Translations under genes and position numbers: made by a program | Assembly: GCF_900108015.1 (NCBI RefSeq) | Contig: NZ_FNVP01000001.1 | Span: 186,001-250,000 of the forward strand | DNA from: Flavobacterium urumqiense | GTDB taxonomy: Bacteria > Bacteroidota > Bacteroidia > Flavobacteriales > Flavobacteriaceae | Direction: 5' to 3' | Length of the DNA stretch: 64,000 bases | Shown: piece after piece, positions 38,501 to 47,420 of the stretch | Position numbering within the stretch: the first letter of the stretch is position 1 | Layout of the letters: each line of letters starts with the position of its first letter | The notes under the pieces: model-generated | Databases searched by the model: none | The model's input: only the letters and a program-made list of their open reading frames with translations | Told to the model about the DNA's origin: nothing

Positions 38501-38530
38501 TTAATCTACAATCTGAAATCAAAATTTTCT

Positions 38531-39244
38531 ATGTCCAAATTCCAATTCAAACAATTCTCTCTTGAACAAGATCGTTGTGCCATGAAAATTGGAACAGATG
38601 GCGTATTGCTTGGCGCTTGGGCACCAATAGAAAATAATCCTTTTAGCATTTTGGATATTGGAGCGGGAACAGGCGTAATCGCTTTGATGCTCGCACAAAG
38701 AAGTAATGCGGAACAAATTGATGCTTTGGAAATCGACGAAGAAGCCTACGAGCAATCCGTAGATAATTTTGAAAACTCCCCTTGGAGTGATCGCTTATTT
38801 TGTTTTCATGCCGGCTTGGATGAATTTATGAAAGAACCTGAAGATGAATACGATCTAATTGTTTCGAATCCACCTTTTTATACTGATGACTTTAAATCCG
38901 CAACGGAACAAAGAGATTTAGCCCGTTTTGCTGACGCGATGCCTTTTGAAGATTTAATCGAGGCCGCTGATTTATTGCTTTCAGAGAAGGGAACATTCGC
39001 AGTAATCATTCCTTTCAAAGAAGAAGAAAATTTCTTGGCTACAGCCAAAGAGTATGAATTATATCCTTTAAAAATAACCAGAGTTAAAGGAACTGCGACT
39101 ACCGAAATCAAAAGGAGTTTATTAGCTTTCAGTCGCTATGAAAAAATTGACTTTCCTATTGATGAATTGATTATCGAGACTTCAAGACACCAATACACAC
39201 TAGAATATATCGAATTGACAAAAGATTTTTATTTGAAGATGTAA
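38531..39244 (+). CDS. trmN6: tRNA1(Val) A37 N6-methyltransferase (YfiC/TrmN6 family)
   Basis: 237 residues. FKQFSLEQDRCAMKIGTDGV and LLGAWAPIE are the family start. The SAM-binding loop is ILDIGAGTGVIALML, and the N6-adenine catalytic motif NPPF is in YDLIVSNPPFYTDDF. It should methylate A37 of tRNA1(Val). Located after rimM, so a translation-related group. Confidence 0.92.
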   Translation: MSKFQFKQFSLEQDRCAMKIGTDGVLLGAWAPIENNPFSILDIGAGTGVIALMLAQRSNAEQIDALEIDEEAYEQSVDNFENSPWSDRLFCFHAGLDEFMKEPEDEYDLIVSNPPFYTDDFKSATEQRDLARFADAMPFEDLIEAADLLLSEKGTFAVIIPFKEEENFLATAKEYELYPLKITRVKGTATTEIKRSLLAFSRYEKIDFPIDELIIETSRHQYTLEYIELTKDFYLKM

Positions 39245-39391
39245 TAAAAATTACAGGTAATCGGCAAATTTGGTCTTTGAAAACTACTCTTAAACCGTAT
39301 TAAAAAGAATACTTTCTCTTTTAATACAATCTTACATTATTTAAATTAATACTTTTTAATGAAATTAAAAAAATATAACATTTTTTAATGC

Positions 39392-39419
39392 TTTTGTTAT
39401 ATTTCTTTATGTAAATTTG
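39392..39419 (+). promoter_or_regulatory. Possible promoter of the acyl-CoA dehydrogenase gene
   Basis: TTTTG and TAAATTTG are separated by 15 bp, ~20 bp before the ATG. The -7 box is perfect; the spacing is short. Confidence 0.4.
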
Positions 39420-39439
39420 TTCTTTTAAAAATCATAACC

Positions 39440-40618
39440 ATGAAACCAGATTTATTTCAAGCTCCAGATTATTACAACCTCGACGATTTACTAACAGAAG
39501 AACACAAATTAGTACGTGATTCTGCTCGTGCATGGGTAAAACGTGAAGTGTCTCCTATTATAGAAGAATATGCTCAAAAAGCGGAATTCCCAAAACAAAT
39601 TATAAAAGGTTTGGGTGAAATTGGTGGATTTGGTCCTTACATTCCTGAGGAATATGGCGGCGCAGGTTTAGACCAAATTTCATATGGTTTGATTATGCAA
39701 GAAATTGAGCGTGGAGATTCTGGTGTTCGTTCTACTTCATCCGTACAATCTTCTTTAGTAATGTATCCAATTTGGAAATATGGAAACGAAGAACAACGTA
39801 TGAAATACTTACCAAAACTGGCTACCGGTGAGTATATGGGTTGTTTCGGATTAACGGAACCTAACTATGGTTCTGATCCCGGAAGTATGATTACCAACTT
39901 TAAAGATATGGGGGACCATTATTTATTGAACGGTGCTAAAATGTGGATTTCAAATGCTCCGTTTGCCGATATTGCAATCGTTTGGGCAAAAAGTGAAGAA
40001 GGAAGAATTCACGGCCTAATTGTCGAAAGAGGAATGGAAGGGTTTACCACTCCGGAAACGCATAACAAATGGTCGCTTCGTGCCTCTTCAACAGGAGAAT
40101 TAATTTTTGATAATGTAAAAGTACCAAAAGAAAATTTATTACCAAATAAATCTGGATTAGGAGCACCATTAGGTTGTCTCGATTCGGCACGTTATGGAAT
40201 TGCCTGGGGTGCTATTGGCGCTGCTATGGACTGTTACGACACCGCTTTACGTTACGCTAAAGAAAGAATTCAGTTTGACAAACCCATTGCAGGAACTCAA
40301 TTGCAACAAAAGAAATTAGCCGAAATGATTACTGAAATCACCAAAGCACAATTGTTAACTTGGAGATTAGGTGTTTTGAGAAATGAAGGGCGAGCTACTA
40401 CAGCCCAAATCTCTATGGCCAAAAGAAATAATGTAGATATGGCGATTCATATTGCTCGTGAAGCCAGACAAATTTTGGGTGGAATGGGAATTACTGGCGA
40501 ATATTCTATCATGCGTCACATGATGAATTTAGAATCTGTTATTACTTATGAAGGAACGCACGATATTCACTTGTTAATTACAGGAATGGATATTACTGGA
40601 ATTCCGGCTTTTAAATAG
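39440..40618 (+). CDS. Glutaryl-CoA dehydrogenase-like acyl-CoA dehydrogenase
   Basis: 392 residues. FAD/acyl-CoA signatures: MGCFGLTEPNYGSDPGSM, WISNAPFADIAIVW, and the catalytic glutamate in ESVITYEGTHDIH. RATTAQISMAKRNNVDMA and QILGGMGITGEYSIMRHMMN fit glutaryl-CoA dehydrogenase better than straight-chain enzymes. It would convert glutaryl-CoA to crotonyl-CoA in lysine/tryptophan breakdown. It is followed by a strong terminator, so monocistronic. Confidence 0.88.
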   Translation: MKPDLFQAPDYYNLDDLLTEEHKLVRDSARAWVKREVSPIIEEYAQKAEFPKQIIKGLGEIGGFGPYIPEEYGGAGLDQISYGLIMQEIERGDSGVRSTSSVQSSLVMYPIWKYGNEEQRMKYLPKLATGEYMGCFGLTEPNYGSDPGSMITNFKDMGDHYLLNGAKMWISNAPFADIAIVWAKSEEGRIHGLIVERGMEGFTTPETHNKWSLRASSTGELIFDNVKVPKENLLPNKSGLGAPLGCLDSARYGIAWGAIGAAMDCYDTALRYAKERIQFDKPIAGTQLQQKKLAEMITEITKAQLLTWRLGVLRNEGRATTAQISMAKRNNVDMAIHIAREARQILGGMGITGEYSIMRHMMNLESVITYEGTHDIHLLITGMDITGIPAFK

Positions 40619-40656
40619 TAATAAACAACTATTAAAGTATTTATAAAATTGATGGT

Positions 40657-40686
40657 AAAAGCTTCTTGGAAACAGGAAGCTTTTTT
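40657..40686 (+). terminator. Terminator of the acyl-CoA dehydrogenase gene
   Basis: AAAAGCTTC...GAAGCTTTT hairpin with a GAAA-containing loop, then six T. Confidence 0.85.
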
Positions 40687-40710
40687 ATATTTACATCAAA
40701 AAATACCACT

Positions 40711-41493
40711 ATGAATATTGAATCAATTAATAAGACGATTCAGTCCCAAAAAGAATCGTTATTACAACATTCCTTATATAAAAAAGTACAAACAATTGAG
40801 GATTTACATACTTTTTTAGAAAACCATGTTTATGCAGTTTGGGACTTTATGTCTTTATTAAAAGCATTACAATCAAAATTAACTTGCACAACTACTCCAT
40901 GGTTTGCCACCGAAAATCCTGAAACAAGATATTTAATTAACGAAATTGTTCTGGCTGAAGAAACCGACCTAACGATGGACGGCCTTCATCAAAGTCATTA
41001 CGAGATGTATATTGAAGCCATGAAAGCTTGTGGAGCGAATACGCAAGGGATTGAGCGTTTTTTAGCTGAAGTTCATTCGTTTAAAAATGTGTTTGTTGCC
41101 ATCAAAAAAAGCAATTTACACCCTAATATTAAAGCCTTTTTAGACTTTACTTTTAGAGTAATAGACGAAGGAAAAACGCATGAAATCGCCGCTGCATTTA
41201 CTTTTGGAAGAGAGGATTTGATTCCAAGTATGTTTACCGCAATCTTGAAAAATTTTCAAGAAAACTTTCCTGAAACTGATTTAAGCAAATTGATTTATTA
41301 TTTCGAAAGACACATCGAATTGGATGCTGAAGAACACGGTCCAATGGCGATGAAAATGATAACGGAACTTTGCGGAACTGACCCACAAAAATGGTCTGAT
41401 GTAGAAGAAGTATCTATTTTAGCATTAGAAAAAAGAATCGGACTGTGGGATGCTATCGAAGAAACAATTGTTATGAATGTTGAATTAGCCTAA
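40711..41493 (+). CDS. DUF3050 protein (haem-oxygenase-like fold)
   Basis: A start at 40711 (MNIESINKTIQSQKESLLQH) fits the family; an in-frame ATG 45 bp earlier lies inside the terminator stem. 260 residues. The signature LHTFLENHVYAVWDFMSLLK, then LTCTTTPWFA, identifies DUF3050. FYFERHIELDAEEHGPMAMK carries several conserved His/Glu that could bind metal. Function not established. Confidence 0.9.
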   Translation: MNIESINKTIQSQKESLLQHSLYKKVQTIEDLHTFLENHVYAVWDFMSLLKALQSKLTCTTTPWFATENPETRYLINEIVLAEETDLTMDGLHQSHYEMYIEAMKACGANTQGIERFLAEVHSFKNVFVAIKKSNLHPNIKAFLDFTFRVIDEGKTHEIAAAFTFGREDLIPSMFTAILKNFQENFPETDLSKLIYYFERHIELDAEEHGPMAMKMITELCGTDPQKWSDVEEVSILALEKRIGLWDAIEETIVMNVELA

Positions 41494-41630
41494 AATCTAT
41501 ACTTTCAAATAAACGTAACTATTAGTTAGAAATTATCATTGTTATTTCTAAATAACGAAAAAATAATTTAAAAAAATAGTTGCGTTCTTTTTACTAACAA
41601 GGATCAGCAAATCAATCAAGGATTTCTATA

Positions 41631-41846
41631 GAAATTGATGCTGATCAGGCTTTCGCCAAAAAATACTTCATCGACAAAACAATTGAATTTATAAATAGTA
41701 CTAATGTCATCAGACAAGGTTTAACGAATACAAATCTTGTCGCTCAAGATGGATTGCATCCCCAGGAATCAGCCTATTCTTTATTTGTAGAATGGATGGT
41801 ACCAAAAACGTTTACAGTAATTCAAAAAAAGAACTTTCTATTTTAA
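41631..41846 (+). pseudogene. C-terminal remnant of an SGNH/GDSL-type hydrolase
   Basis: An open frame without a start reads EIDADQAFAKKYFIDKTIEF, then NTNLVAQDGLHPQESAYSLF and ends at a TAA. DGLHP followed by a Tyr is the block holding the catalytic Asp and His of SGNH hydrolases. The catalytic Ser/Gly blocks and everything upstream are missing, and nothing in the 137 bp before it continues the domain. Confidence 0.7.
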
Positions 41847-41914
41847 AGAAGTTATTCTATAAAACAACTTACATAGTTGTTTTTACATATCTTTATTTTT
41901 TTTAAAATAAATAA

Positions 41915-42811
41915 ATGTCTTCCCAAGAACGATTAACAAAAGCCTACAAAGAAGCAAAAAGAATTTCTTTTGACGATCAGTCAAAATTTATTCTATTTAG
42001 CGACTGTCACCGAAGCGATAATAGTTTTGCTGATGATTTCGCAAATAATAGAAACGTGTATTTTCATGCTATGAACCAGTATTACAATGATGGTTTTGAG
42101 TATTGTGAGTTGGGTGACGGCGATGAATTATGGGAAAATATTTTCTATAAAACCATATTTGAAGCCCACAAAAACGTATATCTTTTATTAAAAAAGTTTC
42201 ATGACTCCAACAGATACCATAAAATTTGGGGTAATCATGATATGGTTTTTCGAAATAAAGATTACGCAGAAAAAACACTTACAACTTATATAAATACCCA
42301 AAATGACAGGATTGAACCTTTATTTACCGGTATAAAATGTCACGAAGCCATCGTTTTAGTCCATCAGGAAACCAAGCAAGAACTATTTTTAACACATGGT
42401 CATCAAGCGGATTTTATGAATTATGTGGGTTGGAAAATTAACCGGTTTATGGTTGCTATATTATGGAAACCTCTACAAATTTGGGGTATCTCTGACCCAA
42501 CAAGCCCTGCGAAGAATTATATAGAACGTATAAAAGTCGAACTGCGCATAAAAAAATGGATCGAAAACAATAATAGAAAAATTACCATTGTTGGACATAC
42601 ACACAGACCCAGTTTCTCTTATCCAAGTCAAAACGCAACCCCATATTTTAATGACGGAAGCTGTGTACACCCGCGCAGTATTACCGGTATTGAAATTGTA
42701 AATGGAACACTAACATTAATAAAATGGTATATCGACACAAAGGATAATGGTATTTTACAAATTGTAAGAGAAGTTCTTGATGGTCCAACAAATCTGAAAG
42801 ATTATAAATAA
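41915..42811 (+). CDS. Calcineurin-like metallophosphoesterase
   Basis: 298 residues. Metal ligands appear in order: FSDCHRSDNS, LGDGDELWE, WGNHDMV, THGHQADF and VGHTHRPS. These five blocks define the metallophosphoesterase fold. It should hydrolyse a phosphomonoester or diester using two metals; the C-terminal NDGSCVHPRSITGIEI is a known feature of this subgroup. Substrate unknown. A terminator hairpin follows and is shared with the convergent ferredoxin gene. Confidence 0.9.
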   Translation: MSSQERLTKAYKEAKRISFDDQSKFILFSDCHRSDNSFADDFANNRNVYFHAMNQYYNDGFEYCELGDGDELWENIFYKTIFEAHKNVYLLLKKFHDSNRYHKIWGNHDMVFRNKDYAEKTLTTYINTQNDRIEPLFTGIKCHEAIVLVHQETKQELFLTHGHQADFMNYVGWKINRFMVAILWKPLQIWGISDPTSPAKNYIERIKVELRIKKWIENNNRKITIVGHTHRPSFSYPSQNATPYFNDGSCVHPRSITGIEIVNGTLTLIKWYIDTKDNGILQIVREVLDGPTNLKDYK

Positions 42812-42841
42812 AAAAAAACGAGAATCTCTTCTCGCTTTTTT
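42811..42841. terminator. Bidirectional terminator, GCGAGA hairpin
   Basis: CGAGA pairs with TCTCG across a six-base loop with A and T runs either side; it ends the phosphoesterase and the convergent ferredoxin genes. Confidence 0.8.
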
Positions 42842-42842
42842 G

Positions 42843-43160
42843 TTAATTTTCCGGAGCCAACTCCAATTCTAATCCTTCGAGGCTTTCGGTGATTGGGATT
42901 TGGCAACCCAAACGGCTGTTTGATTTTACGTAGAATGCTTCAGAGAGCATCGCTTCTTCATCATCGCCCATTTCAGGCAATGCAACATCATTAAGAACGT
43001 AACATTGACAAGAAGCACACATGGCCATACCGCCACATGTCCCTTCCACAGGAAGTTCATAGGCTTTACATAATTCCATGATGTTCATGGCCATATCTGT
43101 GGGAGCCTGTAATTCATGCACTACTCCTTCTCTATCTTTAATTTTTATTAATACATCCAT
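42843..43160 (-). CDS. [2Fe-2S] ferredoxin
   Basis: 105 residues. Cluster ligands in EGTCGGMAMCASCQCYV plus a downstream Cys in NSRLGCQIPIT give the adrenodoxin-type pattern. It is a soluble electron carrier. NifU-like and Mrp genes lie immediately upstream on the same strand, so it belongs to an Fe-S cluster group. A UUCG-hairpin element sits in its 5' gap. Confidence 0.95.
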   Translation of the reverse strand: MDVLIKIKDREGVVHELQAPTDMAMNIMELCKAYELPVEGTCGGMAMCASCQCYVLNDVALPEMGDDEEAMLSEAFYVKSNSRLGCQIPITESLEGLELELAPEN

Positions 43161-43213
43161 AAATCAGCTATGAGTTATAAGTTATGAGTTGTGTGTTTGC
43201 GTGAGGGATAAAA

Positions 43214-43311
43214 GCTAGCTACCGAAGTAGCGCGGATAGCCCGACCGTTTTAAGAAAAAAGGCAAATACTCGTTGTATTGAGTAGCCTTTTTTCTTAAAA
43301 GGGGCACGCCC
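43214..43311 (-). ncRNA. Hairpin-rich repeat element (GGGCGTGCCCC ... GGTCGGGCTATCC)
   Basis: On the minus strand GGGCGTGCCCC is followed by a 16-bp perfect stem (TTTTAAGAAAAAAGGC, 43248-43263, against 43285-43300), then GGTCGGGCTATCCGCG and GCTAC-TTCG-GTAGC, a UUCG-loop hairpin. From memory this head-and-tail pair recurs in flavobacterial gaps with different central stems. RNA or DNA element not decided. Confidence 0.5.
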
Positions 43312-43318
43312 TAAACAT

Positions 43319-43558
43319 TTATAAGATATTTACAACAGTTTCTATTTGAGGAGCAAACTTTTTGATAGTGGTTTCAACGCCAGCTCTCAATGTCATTTGG
43401 TTTACACTGCAACTGGTACATGCTCCTTCAAGACGCACTTTTACATGTTTGCCGTCTTCGATGGAAATAAGGGTAATGTCTCCGCCATCAGAGTTCAAAA
43501 AAGGTCTGATTTCTTCGAGTGCTTTTTGAACTTCTAGTGTTAATTCTTCTGTTGTCAT
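43319..43558 (-). CDS. NifU-like Fe-S scaffold (C-terminal domain)
   Basis: 79 residues, the isolated NifU C-terminal domain. The CxxC that holds a cluster is in RLEGACTSCSVNQMTLRAGV. It likely carries or transfers Fe-S clusters. It lies between mrp and ferredoxin. Confidence 0.93.
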   Translation of the reverse strand: MTTEELTLEVQKALEEIRPFLNSDGGDITLISIEDGKHVKVRLEGACTSCSVNQMTLRAGVETTIKKFAPQIETVVNIL

Positions 43559-43639
43559 AATTTAGACTTATTAGATTTTCAGACCTTTTAGATTTTTAGA
43601 TTTCTTAGTTAATTTAAGTAGCCTAAAAATCTAAGTAAT

Positions 43640-44770
43640 CTATTTTTTATTTACTGCTGAACAACCTGCCATCGTCGTAATTTTTACCGCTTCAGTAGCA
43701 GGCAAACTTTCGTTTCTTCTTACTACTTCTTGCACTACATTACGGGTTATTTCTTCAAAGACAGTTTCAATTACAGAACCAGTTTGCATGGCAGCAGGAC
43801 GACCGTAATCTCCGGCTTCGCGTATTGATTGTACAATTGGCACTTCTCCAAGGAATGGAACGTCTAAATCTTCTGCAAGATTTCTGGCTCCTTCTTTTCC
43901 AAAGATGTAATATTTATTTTCAGGTAATTCTTCGGGTGTGAAGTATGCCATATTTTCAATAATTCCTAATACAGGAACATTTATTGCTTCAGACATAAAC
44001 ATGGAAACCCCTTTTTTAGCATCAGCCAAAGCTACAGCTTGTGGTGTGCTTACAATTACAACACCTGTGATAGGTAATGATTGCACGATTGAAAGGTGAA
44101 TATCTCCTGTTCCCGGTGGTAAATCAACCAACATAAAATCTAATTCTCCCCAATCTGCATCGAAAATCATTTGGTTCAATGCTTTGGAAGCCATAGGTCC
44201 TCTCCATATTACCGCTTGACTTGGTGCTGTAAAAAATCCTATAGAAAGAATTTTTACCTCATAACTTTCAACCGGTTTCATTTTTGATTTCCCATCTACC
44301 ATTACAGAGATTGGTTTTTCGTTTTCTACGTCGAACATGATTGGCATCGATGGTCCGTAAATATCGGCATCAAGAATTCCCACTGAGAAACCCATTTTAG
44401 CCAATGATACGGCTAAATTTGCAGTCACAGTAGATTTTCCTACTCCTCCTTTACCAGAGGCAACTCCTATAATATTTTTTATTCCCGGTATTGATTTTCC
44501 TTTAATTTCTGGCTTATCCGGAACCTCAACTTTACTATTAATTTTGATTTTAGCATCAGGCGATACTAATTCAAGAATTGTTTTTTTGATATCGTCTTCT
44601 GCACGTTTTTTAATGTGCATTGCCGGTGTGTGTAATACTAAATCTACTACAACCTCATCGCCAAAAGTAACTACATTTGCTATTGCACCACTCTCCACCA
44701 TGTTTTTTCCTTCTCCAGCTATAGTAATCGTTTCTAAAGCTTTAAGAATCTCTTTTCTATCTAATTTCAT
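43640..44770 (-). CDS. mrp: Mrp/NBP35-type P-loop ATPase for Fe-S assembly
   Basis: 376 residues. An N-terminal DUF59/MIP18 domain (1-~90) precedes the P-loop GVASGKGGVGKSTVTANLAV; DADIYGPSMPIMF and VDLPPGTGDIHLSI follow. Family members transfer Fe-S clusters. The CxxC usually expected near the C-terminal third is absent: the stretch after IENMAYFTPEELPENKYY has no Cys, and the only late Cys is in MAGCSAVNKK at the end. NifU-like and ferredoxin genes are immediately downstream. Confidence 0.93.
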   Translation of the reverse strand: MKLDRKEILKALETITIAGEGKNMVESGAIANVVTFGDEVVVDLVLHTPAMHIKKRAEDDIKKTILELVSPDAKIKINSKVEVPDKPEIKGKSIPGIKNIIGVASGKGGVGKSTVTANLAVSLAKMGFSVGILDADIYGPSMPIMFDVENEKPISVMVDGKSKMKPVESYEVKILSIGFFTAPSQAVIWRGPMASKALNQMIFDADWGELDFMLVDLPPGTGDIHLSIVQSLPITGVVIVSTPQAVALADAKKGVSMFMSEAINVPVLGIIENMAYFTPEELPENKYYIFGKEGARNLAEDLDVPFLGEVPIVQSIREAGDYGRPAAMQTGSVIETVFEEITRNVVQEVVRRNESLPATEAVKITTMAGCSAVNKK

Positions 44771-44969
44771 TTTTAGTTCACTGTTTTCTATCGGCGTTTT
44801 ACCACCAGAATATTATCTTTATTTAAACTGATTTCAGATTGTAAAGATACTGTGAAAAGTTCTTATTACAGAGGTTTTGCATCGCATTTATTGATGTTGA
44901 AATTGATGGTGGTTATTCATTTTTTTGAATAAATCATCAATTTTTGAAGATTAGGAAATAAAGAAAGTA

Positions 44970-45296
44970 CTAAAATTGTATTTCAGGTTGCCAAAAGTGT
45001 TTCGCGAAATCCACTATCTGATTGTCGATCACAATAATTCCCTCATTTTCCAGTAACTGTTGCATGAGATTGGTTCCATCAAAATGGAGTTTTCCGGTAA
45101 GCAACCCGTTTCGATTCACCACCCGATGTGCCGGAACATCTTCTATATTATGTGAAGCATTCATAGCCCAACCAACCATTCTGGCGGAACGGGCAGTTCC
45201 TAAAGCTTTGGCAATTGCACCATAGGACGTGACTTTTCCGTAAGGAATTTGTCTGGCGATGGCATATACTCTTTCGAAAAAATTATCTTCGGACAT
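44970..45296 (-). CDS. Alkyltransferase-like (ATL) DNA repair protein
   Basis: 108 residues, a single MGMT C-terminal domain. IPYGKVTSYGAIAKALGTAR and WAMNASHNIEDVPAHRVVNR are diagnostic. The reactive Cys of true methyltransferases (PCHR) is Ala here (PAHR), so it should bind alkylguanine lesions without repairing them and pass them to nucleotide excision repair. Confidence 0.93.
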   Translation of the reverse strand: MSEDNFFERVYAIARQIPYGKVTSYGAIAKALGTARSARMVGWAMNASHNIEDVPAHRVVNRNGLLTGKLHFDGTNLMQQLLENEGIIVIDNQIVDFAKHFWQPEIQF

Positions 45297-45350
45297 GAAT
45301 TTGAATCTAATAAAAATGAAGCTACTAATATATATTGCGATTTAGAACCA

Positions 45351-45989
45351 CTAATTACCTATATAATGCTTTATAATATTGATCAAAGTAACAACTGCTA
45401 TCAATCCAGTTATACTGCCAATAATGGTGTTCATATTTCTCATTAAATAATCGGCTTTGTTTTGTATTTTTCCGAAAAAAGTAATGTAGCAATAGAAAAC
45501 TAAAAAAGCTCCCAAAACAACTCCATTCACAAAAATAAAAATAAAAGTGGTGTCGAATAAAAATAAGTTATAGGACGATAGCATAATGCTTACTAAAACA
45601 TAATACGGAATTGGAAAAAAATTAAGTGCCGAAAGCAACATCCCAAGAAAAAAACGAGAACTTTTACTGTGTTTTTTTATTTTCCCTTTTATCTTTTTTG
45701 GTTTTTTGGCAATCAAAAGAAAATAAACCGTTAAACCTGAAAAAACAACACAACCAATTTCGCGTAACAACAGCACTAAATTAGGACGATCATCAATAAA
45801 TCTGGCAAAAAGAATAGCGAGATACGCCTGAAAAAATATTATTATAATTGCGCCAAAAATAAACCATAAAGCACTTTTCTTTCCTTCTTTTAAGTTTACT
45901 TTAGCCGCTGTCATGTTGAGCAACCCGGGTGGAGTAATCCCTATAAAAGCAGTAATAAAACCAGAAAGCAAAGATATAATTAGATTCAT
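45351..45989 (-). CDS. LysE family amino-acid exporter
   Basis: A start at 45989 (MNLIISLLSGFITAF) gives 212 residues; the ATG ten codons earlier adds a polar stretch. GITPPGLLNMTAAKVNLKEG is the LysE N-terminal signature, and six spans are visible. It likely exports an amino acid or related metabolite. trmB is 53 bp upstream on the same strand. Confidence 0.82.
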   Translation of the reverse strand: MNLIISLLSGFITAFIGITPPGLLNMTAAKVNLKEGKKSALWFIFGAIIIIFFQAYLAILFARFIDDRPNLVLLLREIGCVVFSGLTVYFLLIAKKPKKIKGKIKKHSKSSRFFLGMLLSALNFFPIPYYVLVSIMLSSYNLFLFDTTFIFIFVNGVVLGAFLVFYCYITFFGKIQNKADYLMRNMNTIIGSITGLIAVVTLINIIKHYIGN

Positions 45990-46042
45990 AGGCAATGTAT
46001 CAGCATTCAAAAAAGACAAACAACTCTAGTTAAAACGTAAAA

Positions 46043-46720
46043 CTATTCTTTAATTTTGAATCGAATATACGTAATTGCTTTGTTAACTTCCAAATATTGT
46101 TTTTCGTAAAAAGTCTGAAAAGCAGTTACTTCCTCCGGACTTCCTTCATTTACGTATACATTATGATTGGCATACAAAACTTCGTGTCCTTCACCATGAA
46201 GTAAACCAAGTGTGTAACCGTGCATGAATTCACTATCGGTTTTGAGGTTTACAACACCCTCTTTTTTTAGTACTTTTTTATACAACTGCAAAAACTCGGA
46301 ATTGGTCATTCTGTGTTTTGTTCGTTTGTATTTTATTTGAGGATCTGGAAACGTAATCCAAATTTCATCTACTTCATTTTCTGCAAAAATATGATTGATT
46401 AATTCGATTTGAGTTCGAATGAAGGCTACATTATGCAAACCTGTTTCAACGGCCGTTTTGGCACCACGCCAAAAACGAGCTCCTTTGATATCAATCCCGA
46501 CAAAGTTTTTATTAGGATATCTTTCGGCAAGACCCACGGAATATTCCCCTTTTCCACAACCTAATTCTAGTACTAATGGATTATCATTTTTGAAAAATTC
46601 AGCGTTCCACTTCCCTTTAAGTGGAAACAAATCCCCTACTACTGCTTCTCTTGTTGGTTGAAAAACATTTTCGAATGTTTCGTTTTCCTTGAATCTCTTT
46701 AATTTATTTTTACTTCCCAC
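46043..46720 (-). CDS. trmB: tRNA (guanine(46)-N7)-methyltransferase
   Basis: 225 residues. The start is GTG at 46720 giving VGSKNKLKRFKENETF, the usual flavobacterial N-terminus. SAM-binding blocks are LVLELGCGKGEYSVGLAER and FVGIDIKGAR, and WITFPDPQIKYKRTKHRM is the TrmB catalytic signature. It makes m7G46 in tRNA. Confidence 0.95.
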   Translation of the reverse strand: MGSKNKLKRFKENETFENVFQPTREAVVGDLFPLKGKWNAEFFKNDNPLVLELGCGKGEYSVGLAERYPNKNFVGIDIKGARFWRGAKTAVETGLHNVAFIRTQIELINHIFAENEVDEIWITFPDPQIKYKRTKHRMTNSEFLQLYKKVLKKEGVVNLKTDSEFMHGYTLGLLHGEGHEVLYANHNVYVNEGSPEEVTAFQTFYEKQYLEVNKAITYIRFKIKE

Positions 46721-46889
46721 GCTTTTACAAATATTTCGGCAAAATTAAGGAATTATATAAGACCGAAAGCCGTAGCGAAGAAAAATTAATAACGAGTTAT
46801 TTATTATCTCCTTTTTTTTCATTCCAATAAAATAATTCAGCATCTTTATAAGACAGTTCAAACTACTTTTACGAAATCTGATTGTTTCC

Positions 46890-47420
46890 TTATTTATTGT
46901 CTTGCATTTTTTTCAAAAGAACTTCTTCGATGGGTGTTTTTATTTTTACAACTTCGTTTGTATTATCATTTGGAATGGTCATCGATAAAACATAGTGTTG
47001 TATTTTCCACTCGTTACCTATTTTTACCAAAACGCCTGAACCACGACAAATCTTCATTTGAGTATTCAACAACTCATCAAACCAAGCCATTTTCCCCGTT
47101 TTATCAAAATAAATATGACGCTCCAGTGCTGTAAAATTCCATGCTTTTCCCTTATCAAAAAAGGGTTTGGCGAAAGCCCGAAAGTTCGTTTTATTCCAAT
47201 TCTCTGTCGCATCGGTGCCAATAAAAACAGCATCATCTGTCATCAAATTAAAGTAATTGTTATAATTCGCTTCGGCAGCCGCTTTATGCCAGGCATCAAG
47301 TGTGGAATTAATGTTTGCTTTTGAAGTTGTTTGGATCTCCATCATGCTTTTGCAACCGGATAAAATTAAAACGATGAGAACAGTCAATATTTTTTTCATC
47401 TGATTTAGGTATTTATTCAT
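46890..47420 (-). CDS. NTF2-like (SnoaL/DUF4440) lipoprotein
   Basis: The ATG at 47420 overlaps the AsmA stop by 8 bp (translational coupling); an internal ATG at 47399 gives the cleanest lipoprotein signal, MKKILTVLIVLILSGCKSM. The body (LDAWHKAAAEANYNNYFNLM, AVFIGTDATENWNKTNFRAF, GKMAWFDELLNTQMKICRGS) is a single NTF2-like fold. Function unknown; linked in one operon with the AsmA-like gene. Confidence 0.8.
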   Translation of the reverse strand: MNKYLNQMKKILTVLIVLILSGCKSMMEIQTTSKANINSTLDAWHKAAAEANYNNYFNLMTDDAVFIGTDATENWNKTNFRAFAKPFFDKGKAWNFTALERHIYFDKTGKMAWFDELLNTQMKICRGSGVLVKIGNEWKIQHYVLSMTIPNDNTNEVVKIKTPIEEVLLKKMQDNK

